64,000 nucleotides of DNA from Candidatus Nitrosopumilus sp. SW (GTDB taxonomy: Archaea > Thermoproteota > Nitrososphaeria > Nitrososphaerales > Nitrosopumilaceae): assembly GCF_006740685.1 (NCBI RefSeq), contig NZ_CP035425.1, forward strand, positions 1,155,687-1,219,686, written 5' to 3'. The notes beneath the pieces were generated by a model that saw nothing but the letters and a program-made list of their open reading frames with translations, was not told the origin of the DNA and did not search any database. Positions 15,181-23,833 of the stretch are shown piece by piece; position 1 is the stretch's first letter, and the number at the start of each line of letters is the position of its first letter. The translations under genes were made by a program, and so were the position numbers.

Positions 15181-16047
15181 ATGTTATCATCAAGTCTTGA
15201 ATTTTTGAGATGTGTAAGATGTGGTGCAAAACTTGATCTTGATGTACTTGAATCAGAAAAGGAAATTACCGAAGGGATATTACAATGTAAAAAATGTATG
15301 TTGGAATTTCCGATCCTCCAAAAAATCCCAATACTGTGGGATGATTTTTCAGAGTATTTGTCTTCTAGAAGAATTCTTGGAGGAAAACTCTACAAATCAA
15401 TTAATTCACAAAAACTCAAGGAATTTGTAAAAAAATCCTTGAATGCAAAACACAATGACCGTAGTAATCTTGAAGAAAAGTGGACTAGAATTTATCAAAA
15501 CAGTAAAAACTCAAAATTTTATTTAACAATCAAGAAGAATCTAAATTCATTACCTTCATCAAGGTTTGTCTTGGAGCATGGTTGTTCTATTGGAATTCTA
15601 ACTAGTCATTTGGCAAATTCTAATGAATTAGTTTTTGGTGTGGATCGTTCATTTAGTGCAATAGAACACGCAAAAAAACAATTCAAAGACAACTTGGATT
15701 ATTTTGTAGCTGATTCTCTGACCCCTGTATTTGGAAAATTTCAGTTTGATTTGATTTTGGCTCTAAATGTATTAGAAATAATTGAACCAAATGTCTTACT
15801 CAAATCCATATCAAAACAAATCACAAAAGGATACTTTGTAATCTCTGATCCTTATGACTTTGACAGAGGACCTGGTTCTGTAAGAAACCCTATTGATGAA
15901 TCTAGTTTACGCACAAATTTGAGTGATTTAGGATTCAAGATTTCAAATTCTACAAAAAAACCCTCATTCATTCCATGGAATCTAAAACTAAATTCTCGTG
16001 CTACTTTAAACTACAAAGTAGATCTTATTGTTGCACAAAAATCCTAA
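15181..16047 (+). CDS. SAM methyltransferase with N-terminal Trm112-like zinc domain
   Basis: The first 60 residues hold CVRCG and CKKCM, two CxxC pairs in a Trm112-like ribbon followed by FPILQKIPIL. A class I methyltransferase domain follows, with LEHGCSIGILTSHLA as the SAM loop and VFGVDRSFSAIEHAKK as the acidic strand. Trm112 is normally a separate activator of methyltransferases, and such fusions are common for uncharacterised enzymes. I chose the ATG at 15181 over an in-frame TTG four codons earlier. Substrate unknown. Confidence 0.78.
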   Translation: MLSSSLEFLRCVRCGAKLDLDVLESEKEITEGILQCKKCMLEFPILQKIPILWDDFSEYLSSRRILGGKLYKSINSQKLKEFVKKSLNAKHNDRSNLEEKWTRIYQNSKNSKFYLTIKKNLNSLPSSRFVLEHGCSIGILTSHLANSNELVFGVDRSFSAIEHAKKQFKDNLDYFVADSLTPVFGKFQFDLILALNVLEIIEPNVLLKSISKQITKGYFVISDPYDFDRGPGSVRNPIDESSLRTNLSDLGFKISNSTKKPSFIPWNLKLNSRATLNYKVDLIVAQKS

Positions 16048-16520
16048 ATCAAATCTTTCCAAATTCCAGTAAACTCGTCACTTGGTACTACTGAGAAAAT
16101 CTTGATCTTGCCTAGTGGCTCTAGATATTGTCTTTTATCATAATAAGTAAACTCCCCTTCTGTTTCTGGATAAATTGTAATTGTATCTTGTTGTCCTGGT
16201 TCTAACAAGTCTGTCTGAACATTAAAACCGTCAATATACAATCTGTGATGTGTTGTTCCGTTGTTAATTATCGTCAGAACATATGCAAAGGATGTTCGTG
16301 AAATTAATGTTGGGTTGTTATCTCCTTTGACTCCCTTGATTGCCTTTATCTGAGTCTCTCCGTCAATTTCTTGGAATACTATTGTTTGCTCTACTTTTTC
16401 AGTCCAAAATATCTCAACATGTCTGACATTCCCTTGTCCAATGAATCCCACCATTACTGCAAGACCTACAATTCCTGCAATCAGTCCTGCAATAATCAAA
16501 ACTTTGTCATTTTGCTTCAA
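16044..16520 (-). CDS. Membrane-anchored extracellular cupredoxin-like protein
   Basis: A 158-aa protein with an N-terminal membrane helix (about residues 7-27) and an extracellular domain of about 125 residues rich in beta-strand patterns. The region LEPGQQDTITIYPETEGEFTYY resembles the late strands of cupredoxins such as cytochrome oxidase subunit II. The CxxH copper motif is missing, so copper binding is doubtful. It ends tail-to-tail, overlapping by four bases, with the methyltransferase gene. Confidence 0.6.
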   Translation of the reverse strand: MKQNDKVLIIAGLIAGIVGLAVMVGFIGQGNVRHVEIFWTEKVEQTIVFQEIDGETQIKAIKGVKGDNNPTLISRTSFAYVLTIINNGTTHHRLYIDGFNVQTDLLEPGQQDTITIYPETEGEFTYYDKRQYLEPLGKIKIFSVVPSDEFTGIWKDLI

Positions 16521-16767
16521 TCTATGTTATTATTTGATTTCTCTCCTTAAAGACATTAGAGGTTTTAGGATACTCTAAGAATTTAATAAAATTGTGAGCC
16601 GGGAGCACATTTTGTTAGATTAGTTTGATGCTCCAACATTTTATTTATAAATAAATTCAAAATTCAAAGAAATTTCTTAATTCAAATTTAAAAAATGCAT
16701 TTTATGGATATCAAATGAAAATACTAGTTTTACACAAAACTATATGCGATAGTTTGTTCTATTCTAA
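16521..16767. other. AT-rich intergenic stretch with a long-loop hairpin
   Basis: No coding frame is evident. GGAGCA (near 16603) and TGCTCC (near 16631) could pair across a loop of about 22 bases, followed by a very AT-rich run with TTTATTTATAAATAAA. This may be a promoter region or an unannotated small RNA; nothing firmer can be said. Confidence 0.3.
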
Positions 16768-17157
16768 TTGTTGACCTTTAACTATGCTGTAAAAACTAAA
16801 AAAAACATAGATGCTATTATAGAGGAAATTACCTTCAAACTTTCAGAAATAAAATTTGGTGTTCTTGGAACTTTGGATTTTAAAGAGATTTTTGCCAAGA
16901 AAGGAGTTGATTATCCACACCAATACAAATTGCTAGAAGTTTGTAACCCTCAAGCTGCAAAACAGGCCTTAGACTCTGATCCTAATATTGGATTGTTACT
17001 TCCATGTACTATTGCCATATATGAGAAAAACGGTGAAAATTTTATCAGTTTAGCAAAACCCACAGAATTGCTTTCTCTTGCATCAAATTCTGAGTTAGAA
17101 TCCATGGGAAAAGAGATTGAAGGAAAATTGATTGAAATCATTGATGCTGTGAAATAA
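16768..17157 (+). CDS. DUF302 family protein
   Basis: A 129-aa protein of the DUF302 fold. The features are FGVLGTLDFKEIFAKKG, the central YKLLEVCNPQAAKQALDSDP and LLPCTIAIYEKNGE, which match the family's conserved NP..A and PC.. positions. The start is one of two consecutive TTG codons (16768 or 16771). DUF302 proteins are small, cytoplasmic or exported, and of unsettled function, with links to sulfur and heavy-metal metabolism in bacteria. No operon partner here. Confidence 0.82.
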   Translation: MLTFNYAVKTKKNIDAIIEEITFKLSEIKFGVLGTLDFKEIFAKKGVDYPHQYKLLEVCNPQAAKQALDSDPNIGLLLPCTIAIYEKNGENFISLAKPTELLSLASNSELESMGKEIEGKLIEIIDAVK

Positions 17158-17312
17158 TGTTGAACTGACCTACAAACTGATGAATTATTTCTATGTTACA
17201 ATACCTCAAAACCCCATTCTTTATTTTTTAATCTTTGTAAATAGTCTCAAACTTTTTTGTGTTGCTTGAATGAATGTAAGACTTTAAGAGTATCATATAT
17301 TTTCATATTTTT

Positions 17313-19250
17313 GTGATACTAAGTTCTAATCTTGTTGGCAAACTAGTATTTTTGTTTGTAATAACTACATTGGTCCCAATTTTGATTTCAGGTTACATTA
17401 CATTTGAGACCTCAAAATCAACACTTGAAAAAGAAACCCTTGATAAATTAGAGACAATCTCTCAATTAAAGACCCAGAGAATTGTTGAAAATTTTGAAGT
17501 ATTAAAAGAAGATATGATTGCGGTGACAACTTATCCTGATATACAAAAACATTTCCCAATACTAAAATCCCATTTTGGTGATTGGGAACATCCTGAATAT
17601 CTTGAATCAAAAAAAATTCTCAATGAACAATTGATACAATTTGAAGATGCAAAAAGTATGGTTGTTGATATTATGTTGATAAATGAAGATGGAAAAATAG
17701 TTTACAACACAAATCCTGATCATGGTGCAAAAGAATTAGGGTTGCTATTGCCTGATCCTGATCAAAAGGCATTTTCAGAAGGACAAAAAGGAACATACAT
17801 TGCCCAAATGTTCAAAAATTACCTAGAAAATTTTGAGCCATACATGCTACTATCCACCCCAATCCATGATGACGATGGCAATTTTTTGGGTTTGATGACA
17901 TTTGAGCTAAACATGGACTTGGTATTTTCTATTGTTGCTGACTCTTCTGGACTTGGGGACACTGGTGAAAATATCATTGCTACAAAAACTGATACGGGAG
18001 TTTTATTTTTGAGTCCATTAAAAAATGAATCTGGTGCTGTACTAAATAAGGAAATTGAATTCAATTCGTCAGACGGTATTGCAATACAGCATGCCGTAAG
18101 AGGAGAGGAATTCATGGGCCAAACAAGTGATTATGCTGGAGTAGATGTGGTTGCTGTGGGAACATACATTCCAATGCTTAATTGGGGCATGGTCTCAAAA
18201 ATTGATTCTTCTGAAGCATTTTCATCTGTTGCATATCTTGAACAAATCAATTCCTTGCTTGCAATAATATTCACTGTTCTTGTTGGCATTATAGGATTTA
18301 TTGCATCCAAAAATATCGCAAATCCTATTATCAAATTAAATAAATCTGCAAAATCTGCCACATCCGGTGATTTTTCACAAAGTGTGTCTCATAGTGGTTC
18401 AGACGAACTTGCATCATTTGTAACATCTTTTAACCATCTGCTAGAAAAACTCAAAATCCATGAATCCCAACAACAAGAGTATAATACAAAACTCGAAGAA
18501 CTTATTTTCCAATTAAAACAACAAGACAAAGCAAAAAGTGAGTTTGCATCAATGATTTCACATGAACTGAAAACTCCTCTTACTCCTATTCTTGGTTGGT
18601 GTCAAATGTTAGAACAAGGAATTGGAGGGAGTCTTACTGAAAAACAAGAACATGGGTTGGCACAAATCAAAATAAATTCAGAAAAACTTCAAAAATTAAT
18701 TCAAGATATTTTGGACTTGCATAAATTAGAACTAAATCAATTTTCATTCAGCACATCAAAATTTAATGTAAAAGAATTACTCACACAAATAGCTGAAGAT
18801 TTTAGAACTGACAAAAAAGAAAATTGTCCAATTAGCGTAGATTCTGAAGAAATTGTAATGACTTCTGATGATCATCGCATTTCACAAATTGTCACTAATT
18901 TTGTTACTAATGCACTTGATTTTCTACCTGCAAAGGATCCAAAAATTGTACTATCTGCAAAGAGCGATGGTGATTATGTCCGAGTTTCTGTTAAAGATAA
19001 TGGTATTGGAATACCCGAAGAAAATCAAAAGAATTTATTTAAAAAATTCTACCAGGTGGATACTTCTCGTAAGCGAAAACATGGTGGTTCTGGTCTTGGA
19101 CTCTCAATATGTAAAGGAATTACCGAAGGCCTAGGTGGCACAATTGGTGTTTCTAGCAAGGTAGGCAAGGGCTCTGAATTTTATATCCGAATCCCAAAAC
19201 GCTTGGTTTTGAATTCAAATGAATTTTCTCGATCTCAAATAGACAATTAG
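17313..19250 (+). CDS. Membrane sensor histidine kinase (dCache-HAMP-HisKA-HATPase)
   Basis: The 645-aa protein begins with a membrane helix (residues 10-30). An extracellular double-Cache sensor (about 32-305) follows, then a second helix (312-331), a HAMP linker with coiled coil (332-408), a HisKA dimer domain with His417 in SHELKTPLTP, and a HATPase domain with NFVTNALDFLP (N box), VKDNGIGIP and GGSGLGLSICKG (G boxes). The start is GTG. No response regulator is encoded nearby, so its partner is elsewhere. Cache domains usually sense small organic ligands. Confidence 0.92.
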   Translation: MILSSNLVGKLVFLFVITTLVPILISGYITFETSKSTLEKETLDKLETISQLKTQRIVENFEVLKEDMIAVTTYPDIQKHFPILKSHFGDWEHPEYLESKKILNEQLIQFEDAKSMVVDIMLINEDGKIVYNTNPDHGAKELGLLLPDPDQKAFSEGQKGTYIAQMFKNYLENFEPYMLLSTPIHDDDGNFLGLMTFELNMDLVFSIVADSSGLGDTGENIIATKTDTGVLFLSPLKNESGAVLNKEIEFNSSDGIAIQHAVRGEEFMGQTSDYAGVDVVAVGTYIPMLNWGMVSKIDSSEAFSSVAYLEQINSLLAIIFTVLVGIIGFIASKNIANPIIKLNKSAKSATSGDFSQSVSHSGSDELASFVTSFNHLLEKLKIHESQQQEYNTKLEELIFQLKQQDKAKSEFASMISHELKTPLTPILGWCQMLEQGIGGSLTEKQEHGLAQIKINSEKLQKLIQDILDLHKLELNQFSFSTSKFNVKELLTQIAEDFRTDKKENCPISVDSEEIVMTSDDHRISQIVTNFVTNALDFLPAKDPKIVLSAKSDGDYVRVSVKDNGIGIPEENQKNLFKKFYQVDTSRKRKHGGSGLGLSICKGITEGLGGTIGVSSKVGKGSEFYIRIPKRLVLNSNEFSRSQIDN

Positions 19251-19345
19251 ATGTCTGATATTTTTAGACTAGAGGATTAAGACGAGTTTAGATCTGGTTC
19301 ATAGATGTACAACCTGTTGATGGTGACATTAAACAAATTTGTGTG

Positions 19346-19459
19346 TGCCGGGGGCGAGTTTCGAACTCGCGACCTCCAGATTATGAGTATTGCCTTAGTT
19401 GGAGAACCGCTAGAGTTTACCAAGTAACTGGCACTCTAACCAGGCTGAGCTACCCCGGC
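19346..19459 (-). tRNA. tRNA-Met (CAT), elongator-type, with noncanonical 39-base intron
   Basis: Read on the minus strand, GCCGGGG pairs with CCCCGGC and discriminator A. The T arm GCGAG-TTCGAAA-CTCGC is perfect. The anticodon arm closes as CCAGA-CTCATAA-TCTGG only if 39 bases (19389-19427 on the plus strand) are removed between positions 30 and 31. The mature tRNA then has a CAT anticodon. The intron lies in the 5' strand of the anticodon stem rather than at the canonical 37/38 site. No CCA is encoded. An Ile2 (lysidine/agmatidine-type) CAT tRNA is less likely given the acceptor sequence but cannot be excluded by eye. Confidence 0.88.
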
Positions 19460-19609
19460 ATAATATTAGCCTGAAAATATGGGAAATTAAATGATTCTTT
19501 CAAAACTTTACTTGTGTTTTTCTATTTTGGCAAGTATTTTTCCTAAAAAAATGCACTGCATGGCAATGAATACTCACTCTTTAACTTCTTTTTTACAACA
19601 TTAGCCTCA

Positions 19610-21214
19610 ATGCGAAAATCTTATCACAAAATCACTATTTTGACATCAATTCTGATTGTATCTACTATCTTGATATCTGCAAATGAATTTTCAAATATTG
19701 CATTTGCTGATGATGAAGGAATAGCACATGAATATGATTTTGTAGCAGGAATACATAATGTAGCTACTTTTCATTTTAGAAATGGTATTGAAACCGTAAA
19801 TTTCCCTGTCTTTTCAACTACTTCTGATATAGTATCCGATGGCGGAACCAGTTTTAGAATGGAAGGTGTAGTCGGTCATAATCCTCATCTTCATATGGCA
19901 TTAGATGAAGCATACAAATTCAGATTAGCAAAATTAACTGGTGGAAGTGCATTTGATTATAATCATAGATATTTTGATGTTGATGTTAACGTAATGCAAT
20001 CTGATACTATCTTAAAATCATTCACGTACAAAAATTGTGAAATTAATTCCCATTCTGTAACCACTCAAAATGATGATTATGAATCCTACCATGCATCAAA
20101 TTCTGGATTTGCAATTGTTAACTCAATAGAATTTAACTGTGGAGGTGTTTCAATTAATCAAGAAGAAAATTTTCCAAGTGTACGTCCTGGAGAAAGAACT
20201 TTTACAGATTATGGTGCATTACCATTCAAACAAGCTAATGATCTACGCACTTTTCTGACATTCGACTTTGATAACGGTGCTGAAAAGATAGAATCTGTAA
20301 TTTTTACATCAACTGGAGGATTTACTGAAGAAGATATCGGAACTCCTAGTTTTCAAATAATCACTGCAGTGTTGCCTCATCCATTAATTGATAATGCCAT
20401 TGTAAAATCTCAAAAAGTTGGTGGTCTTGCAACAAGTTTTAATGAAGACTTTGATGTAAATGTGGAATTTGTAATTCCTGAAAAATCAAATGGACTAACT
20501 ACAGTAAGTGCTCAAACAATACGTGCTCTTGAATATGATGATTGTATTGTAAGTGGATATGATATACTTACTTTACACGATAAAGAAGAAGGTTATACTG
20601 GAAAACGTGGATTTGCTACTGCAGAAATTCTTGATGTTGAATGTTCTGGATTGAGCCCTGTAAATCCAAACAATGAACCTAATCCTGTTACTGTTGATTA
20701 TAACATGGGTACTGGTCCTAGAGCCGTAACTACATTTAGCTTTGATAGTGGTACTGAAGTTGTAGAATTCCCTGAATTTTATCAGGGTAACTTGATTGCA
20801 CGAGCAAATCCTACATTTGAACTTGTAGGTGTACCTGGAGTAACTCCACTGTTATATGATGTAGTTGACAACTCTAGAAAGACTGGTGCAAAAACAACTG
20901 GGGTTTCTTCACTTGATGAGTTATTTGATGTAAAAATTGATTTGATGTACGGGGATATACTTGCTAGAGGATATGATTATTCAAGTTGTCATATAACTGA
21001 CTATGTTCTTAAAACCGAACACGATCTTGAAGAAAGTTTCTACAAAGGCTTTGCATTAACTAATGAATTCCACTTTGAATGCCTAGGATATTCTCCAATA
21101 GATCCACACCTTAACATGAATGCTGCTAAAAAAGCTGATGTTGAGTCTTCAAAAGACTATCAAGCAAAACAGCGTTCAACTTGGGGCCCAGGCTTTACAT
21201 ATGTTCCAAAGTAG
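19610..21214 (+). CDS. Secreted protein made of three related Cys-containing domains
   Basis: A 534-aa exported protein with a signal peptide (basic MRKSYHK, hydrophobic core, cleavage near AFADDEG). The mature part contains three divergent copies of a domain of about 150 residues, near 50-185, 205-365 and 385-520. Each begins with a pattern like TFHFRNGIETVNFPVF, TFDFDNGAEKIESVIF or TFSFDSGTEVVEFPEF. Each has a Cys near its middle (YKNCEI, YDDCIV, YSSCHI) and a Cys at its end (NCGG, ECSG, ECLG), suggesting one disulfide per domain. No known family recognised; probably a cell-surface protein of this lineage. Confidence 0.8.
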   Translation: MRKSYHKITILTSILIVSTILISANEFSNIAFADDEGIAHEYDFVAGIHNVATFHFRNGIETVNFPVFSTTSDIVSDGGTSFRMEGVVGHNPHLHMALDEAYKFRLAKLTGGSAFDYNHRYFDVDVNVMQSDTILKSFTYKNCEINSHSVTTQNDDYESYHASNSGFAIVNSIEFNCGGVSINQEENFPSVRPGERTFTDYGALPFKQANDLRTFLTFDFDNGAEKIESVIFTSTGGFTEEDIGTPSFQIITAVLPHPLIDNAIVKSQKVGGLATSFNEDFDVNVEFVIPEKSNGLTTVSAQTIRALEYDDCIVSGYDILTLHDKEEGYTGKRGFATAEILDVECSGLSPVNPNNEPNPVTVDYNMGTGPRAVTTFSFDSGTEVVEFPEFYQGNLIARANPTFELVGVPGVTPLLYDVVDNSRKTGAKTTGVSSLDELFDVKIDLMYGDILARGYDYSSCHITDYVLKTEHDLEESFYKGFALTNEFHFECLGYSPIDPHLNMNAAKKADVESSKDYQAKQRSTWGPGFTYVPK

Positions 21215-21225
21215 TTTTGTTTTAA

Positions 21226-22887
21226 TTATTTAATTTCTTTCCACTTTGTATTTTCATTCTTGACCCAAAGGAATTTCTTTTGAAGTGCAGATGTGTATAA
21301 TTTTTCCCATTCTACGCCTACTTCATCTGTCCATGCTTTGAAAACACGTGGGTCAATGTAATTTCTAAGTGATGTTCCAAGATTATAATCTCTGGTTTTC
21401 TCAGACAGGTCAACTTGTAATTTTAGTTTCTCAATTCTTTCTTTGTGTTTTTGTTTTTGTTTTTTGATTTGCTCATTTAGTGTCTTGATTCTCTTTTCCT
21501 TGCTCTTTTTCTGAGCGTCTGTTTTTGGTTCAGTTGATTCTACCTTTTTGAGTGTAAGTTGAGTCTTTTCCCATGCTTTTTCTTTTTCTCTACTTTTGAG
21601 AGTATCCTTCTTTTTTTGTAATGATTGCTCGAATGTTTTTGGAATGGTTCTTTTATGGTTACACATTATCGCTGCTTCAAGATTTGCCAATTTTGCGTGG
21701 TATAGTTTTTCATTATCTGACTTTCCTTTCATGTTATCATGGTCTACTAGATAGTTCTTGACTACTGTTGTTGCCAGATATGTTCTGAATACCTTTGCAG
21801 TTAGTCCCTTTACTATACCTGAATAATATGCATTAACATGTCGTGAAGTAATATCGTGGAAGATCTCATCTTTTGGTTTTTTCTTTTCTACTAATTTTTT
21901 GAGGTTTTCTTGGAATTGTTTGTCGTGTCCTTCTGCTTTTACTGTCTCTTGCCATCTCACACTGTCTTTTCCCAAGAAGTCAAACTCTATTGCATCTGCT
22001 GTAATTTTGATGTGTTCTTTTCTTAGGGTTGTTGCACCAACAGTATCTGCTTCTTCTGGATCCTTTTCGTCTCCTACCCTCATGGCAGTTCTGTAAATCA
22101 AATAACATGCAGTGGCAATTCTACTAATTTTTGGATCTGAACTTTTCATATCTTTGACAATTCTATCTTTAATCTTGTCAATCTCTTTTGCAAGTTTAAC
22201 TGCTTTTTCATATTTTGCCTTGTCCCTATCTTGTTTTAGTCCTGCAGTATCTGCAAGCCAAACATATTTTCTTTTTTGTGTAAGAAAATCCATCCAACTT
22301 GCAAGCCACATTGAATCTTTATCATGAATAATTTTTCCCCATTTTCCTTCAGGTACTTTTGCTTCTTTTCCAAGGTTTAATGTAACATCTTTAGCAGTAA
22401 CACGTGGTTTCCATCTTCCACGTAATGGATGTTCTCCTCTACCAATGAAAATTCCTGGAGGTTCTGCCATGTAATTTCCAACTTCGACTTCTTTTCCATC
22501 CATTATTGCAACTCCGTATTTTGCTTTGAGCTCTTCACGAAGTTCCTTTCTCTTTGCAGCAATTGCTTTTTTCTCTTCTTTTGTCATCATCTCTTTAAGA
22601 TCTTTTTCTTTGTCAACTAGTTTGTAAGCATCTGAAAAATCAATATCTTCATATGAAATTTTTTTAAATTTAGAATCTAGAGTTTTTGCAAAATCTGCTG
22701 TAAAGTTTTTTTGAAAAACTTTGTCTTGAGCATATGGAGTGTCTTTCTTTTTTGCCCACTGGTAAATCATCTCCTCTTGGTCTAAATTGAGATCTACTTT
22801 TTCTCCCTTGATCTTTACCTTGATTCCTTGTGCCTCATAGGCTGGTGGAAACAGGATTCCATTGTGTTGTAGTGTTTTCCATTTCAT
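21226..22887 (-). CDS. top1B: DNA topoisomerase IB (eukaryote-like)
   Basis: A 553-aa type IB topoisomerase that relaxes positive and negative supercoils through a 3'-phosphotyrosine. The core domain includes GIFIGRGEHPLRGRWKPR, the catalytic-domain YLIYRTAMRVGDEKD (catalytic Arg) and TLRKEHI. A Lys-rich coiled-coil linker (about 420-495) precedes the C-terminal LGTSLRNYIDPRVFKAW, whose Tyr is the nucleophile. The eukaryotic long N-terminal extension is absent. This enzyme in an archaeon is a hallmark of the Thaumarchaeota. Confidence 0.96.
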   Translation of the reverse strand: MKWKTLQHNGILFPPAYEAQGIKVKIKGEKVDLNLDQEEMIYQWAKKKDTPYAQDKVFQKNFTADFAKTLDSKFKKISYEDIDFSDAYKLVDKEKDLKEMMTKEEKKAIAAKRKELREELKAKYGVAIMDGKEVEVGNYMAEPPGIFIGRGEHPLRGRWKPRVTAKDVTLNLGKEAKVPEGKWGKIIHDKDSMWLASWMDFLTQKRKYVWLADTAGLKQDRDKAKYEKAVKLAKEIDKIKDRIVKDMKSSDPKISRIATACYLIYRTAMRVGDEKDPEEADTVGATTLRKEHIKITADAIEFDFLGKDSVRWQETVKAEGHDKQFQENLKKLVEKKKPKDEIFHDITSRHVNAYYSGIVKGLTAKVFRTYLATTVVKNYLVDHDNMKGKSDNEKLYHAKLANLEAAIMCNHKRTIPKTFEQSLQKKKDTLKSREKEKAWEKTQLTLKKVESTEPKTDAQKKSKEKRIKTLNEQIKKQKQKHKERIEKLKLQVDLSEKTRDYNLGTSLRNYIDPRVFKAWTDEVGVEWEKLYTSALQKKFLWVKNENTKWKEIK

Positions 22888-22964
22888 TCTTTTTTCACCT
22901 TAAAATTGCGGACTTTGACAAAAATTGAACTCTATGTGTATATCAAGTTAACGTAGGAGTGATG

Positions 22965-23795
22965 TTATCCTGGAAAGAGCTCTTTACTCATGTATTTCTC
23001 AAATTCTAGGTCTGTTTTCATCTTTTTTGCCTCCATGAACATTACAGCATCTGTTCCAACGACATATCTTGGAAGCATCTCCTTATCATGAATTGCCTTG
23101 ACAATCACTTCTGCTACTTGTGATGGTGCAGTTCCCATCTGAACCATCATCTTTAGTCCTGCTAGAATATGGTCTGTTAATTCCTTGTATTTTGGATCCG
23201 TCTTTGAATCTGGAACTCTCATTGATTCAAAAAAGTTTGTCTTTATCACTCCTGGCTCAATTAGAGTGGTCTTGATTCCAAACTGACCTAATTCATATCG
23301 TAAACATTCTCCCAACCCCTCTAATGCAAACTTTGAACTAATGTATGCTGGAGATCCTGGAAGTCCCATTCTTCCCACAACAGAACTAATGTTGATGATA
23401 TTTCCTGAATTCTGATTTCTCATAATTGGTGCAACTTCTTGAATAATTCTCACAATGCTGAAGAAATTAGTTTCAAATTGTTTTCTAAAATCATCAACTG
23501 TTACATCTTCAGTACATCCAAACTGACCATATCCTGCATTATTTACTAAAACATCTAATCTTCCTGCAGAGTCTATTACTTTTTTAATTGCCGATACTAT
23601 TGATTCTTCTTTATCAACATCAAGCTCTATTACTTCAATTGGTAGATTGTCTTTTTTTGCAGCATTTTCTAATTCTCCTGCTTTTGATAAATCTCGCATA
23701 CTGGCAAATGTGTGATATCCATCTTTTGCAAGTGCTAATGCTGTCTCTAATCCTATTCCAGAAGAACTTCCAGTTACAAGAGCTACTTTTTCCAT
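22965..23795 (-). CDS. Short-chain dehydrogenase/reductase
   Basis: A classical SDR of 276 aa: TGSSSGIGLE for the nucleotide phosphate, NNAGYG, the catalytic Ser in NISSVVG, and YISSK (YxxxK). The C-terminal half matches SDRs annotated as oxidoreductases on lipid or steroid-like substrates, but substrate cannot be deduced. Single gene between Topo IB and the helicase, all on the minus strand, with separate spacing. Confidence 0.88.
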   Translation of the reverse strand: MEKVALVTGSSSGIGLETALALAKDGYHTFASMRDLSKAGELENAAKKDNLPIEVIELDVDKEESIVSAIKKVIDSAGRLDVLVNNAGYGQFGCTEDVTVDDFRKQFETNFFSIVRIIQEVAPIMRNQNSGNIINISSVVGRMGLPGSPAYISSKFALEGLGECLRYELGQFGIKTTLIEPGVIKTNFFESMRVPDSKTDPKYKELTDHILAGLKMMVQMGTAPSQVAEVIVKAIHDKEMLPRYVVGTDAVMFMEAKKMKTDLEFEKYMSKELFPG

Positions 23796-23833
23796 AATGA
23801 TTCTAATTTTTTGTTATATTTATCCCATTTTGA

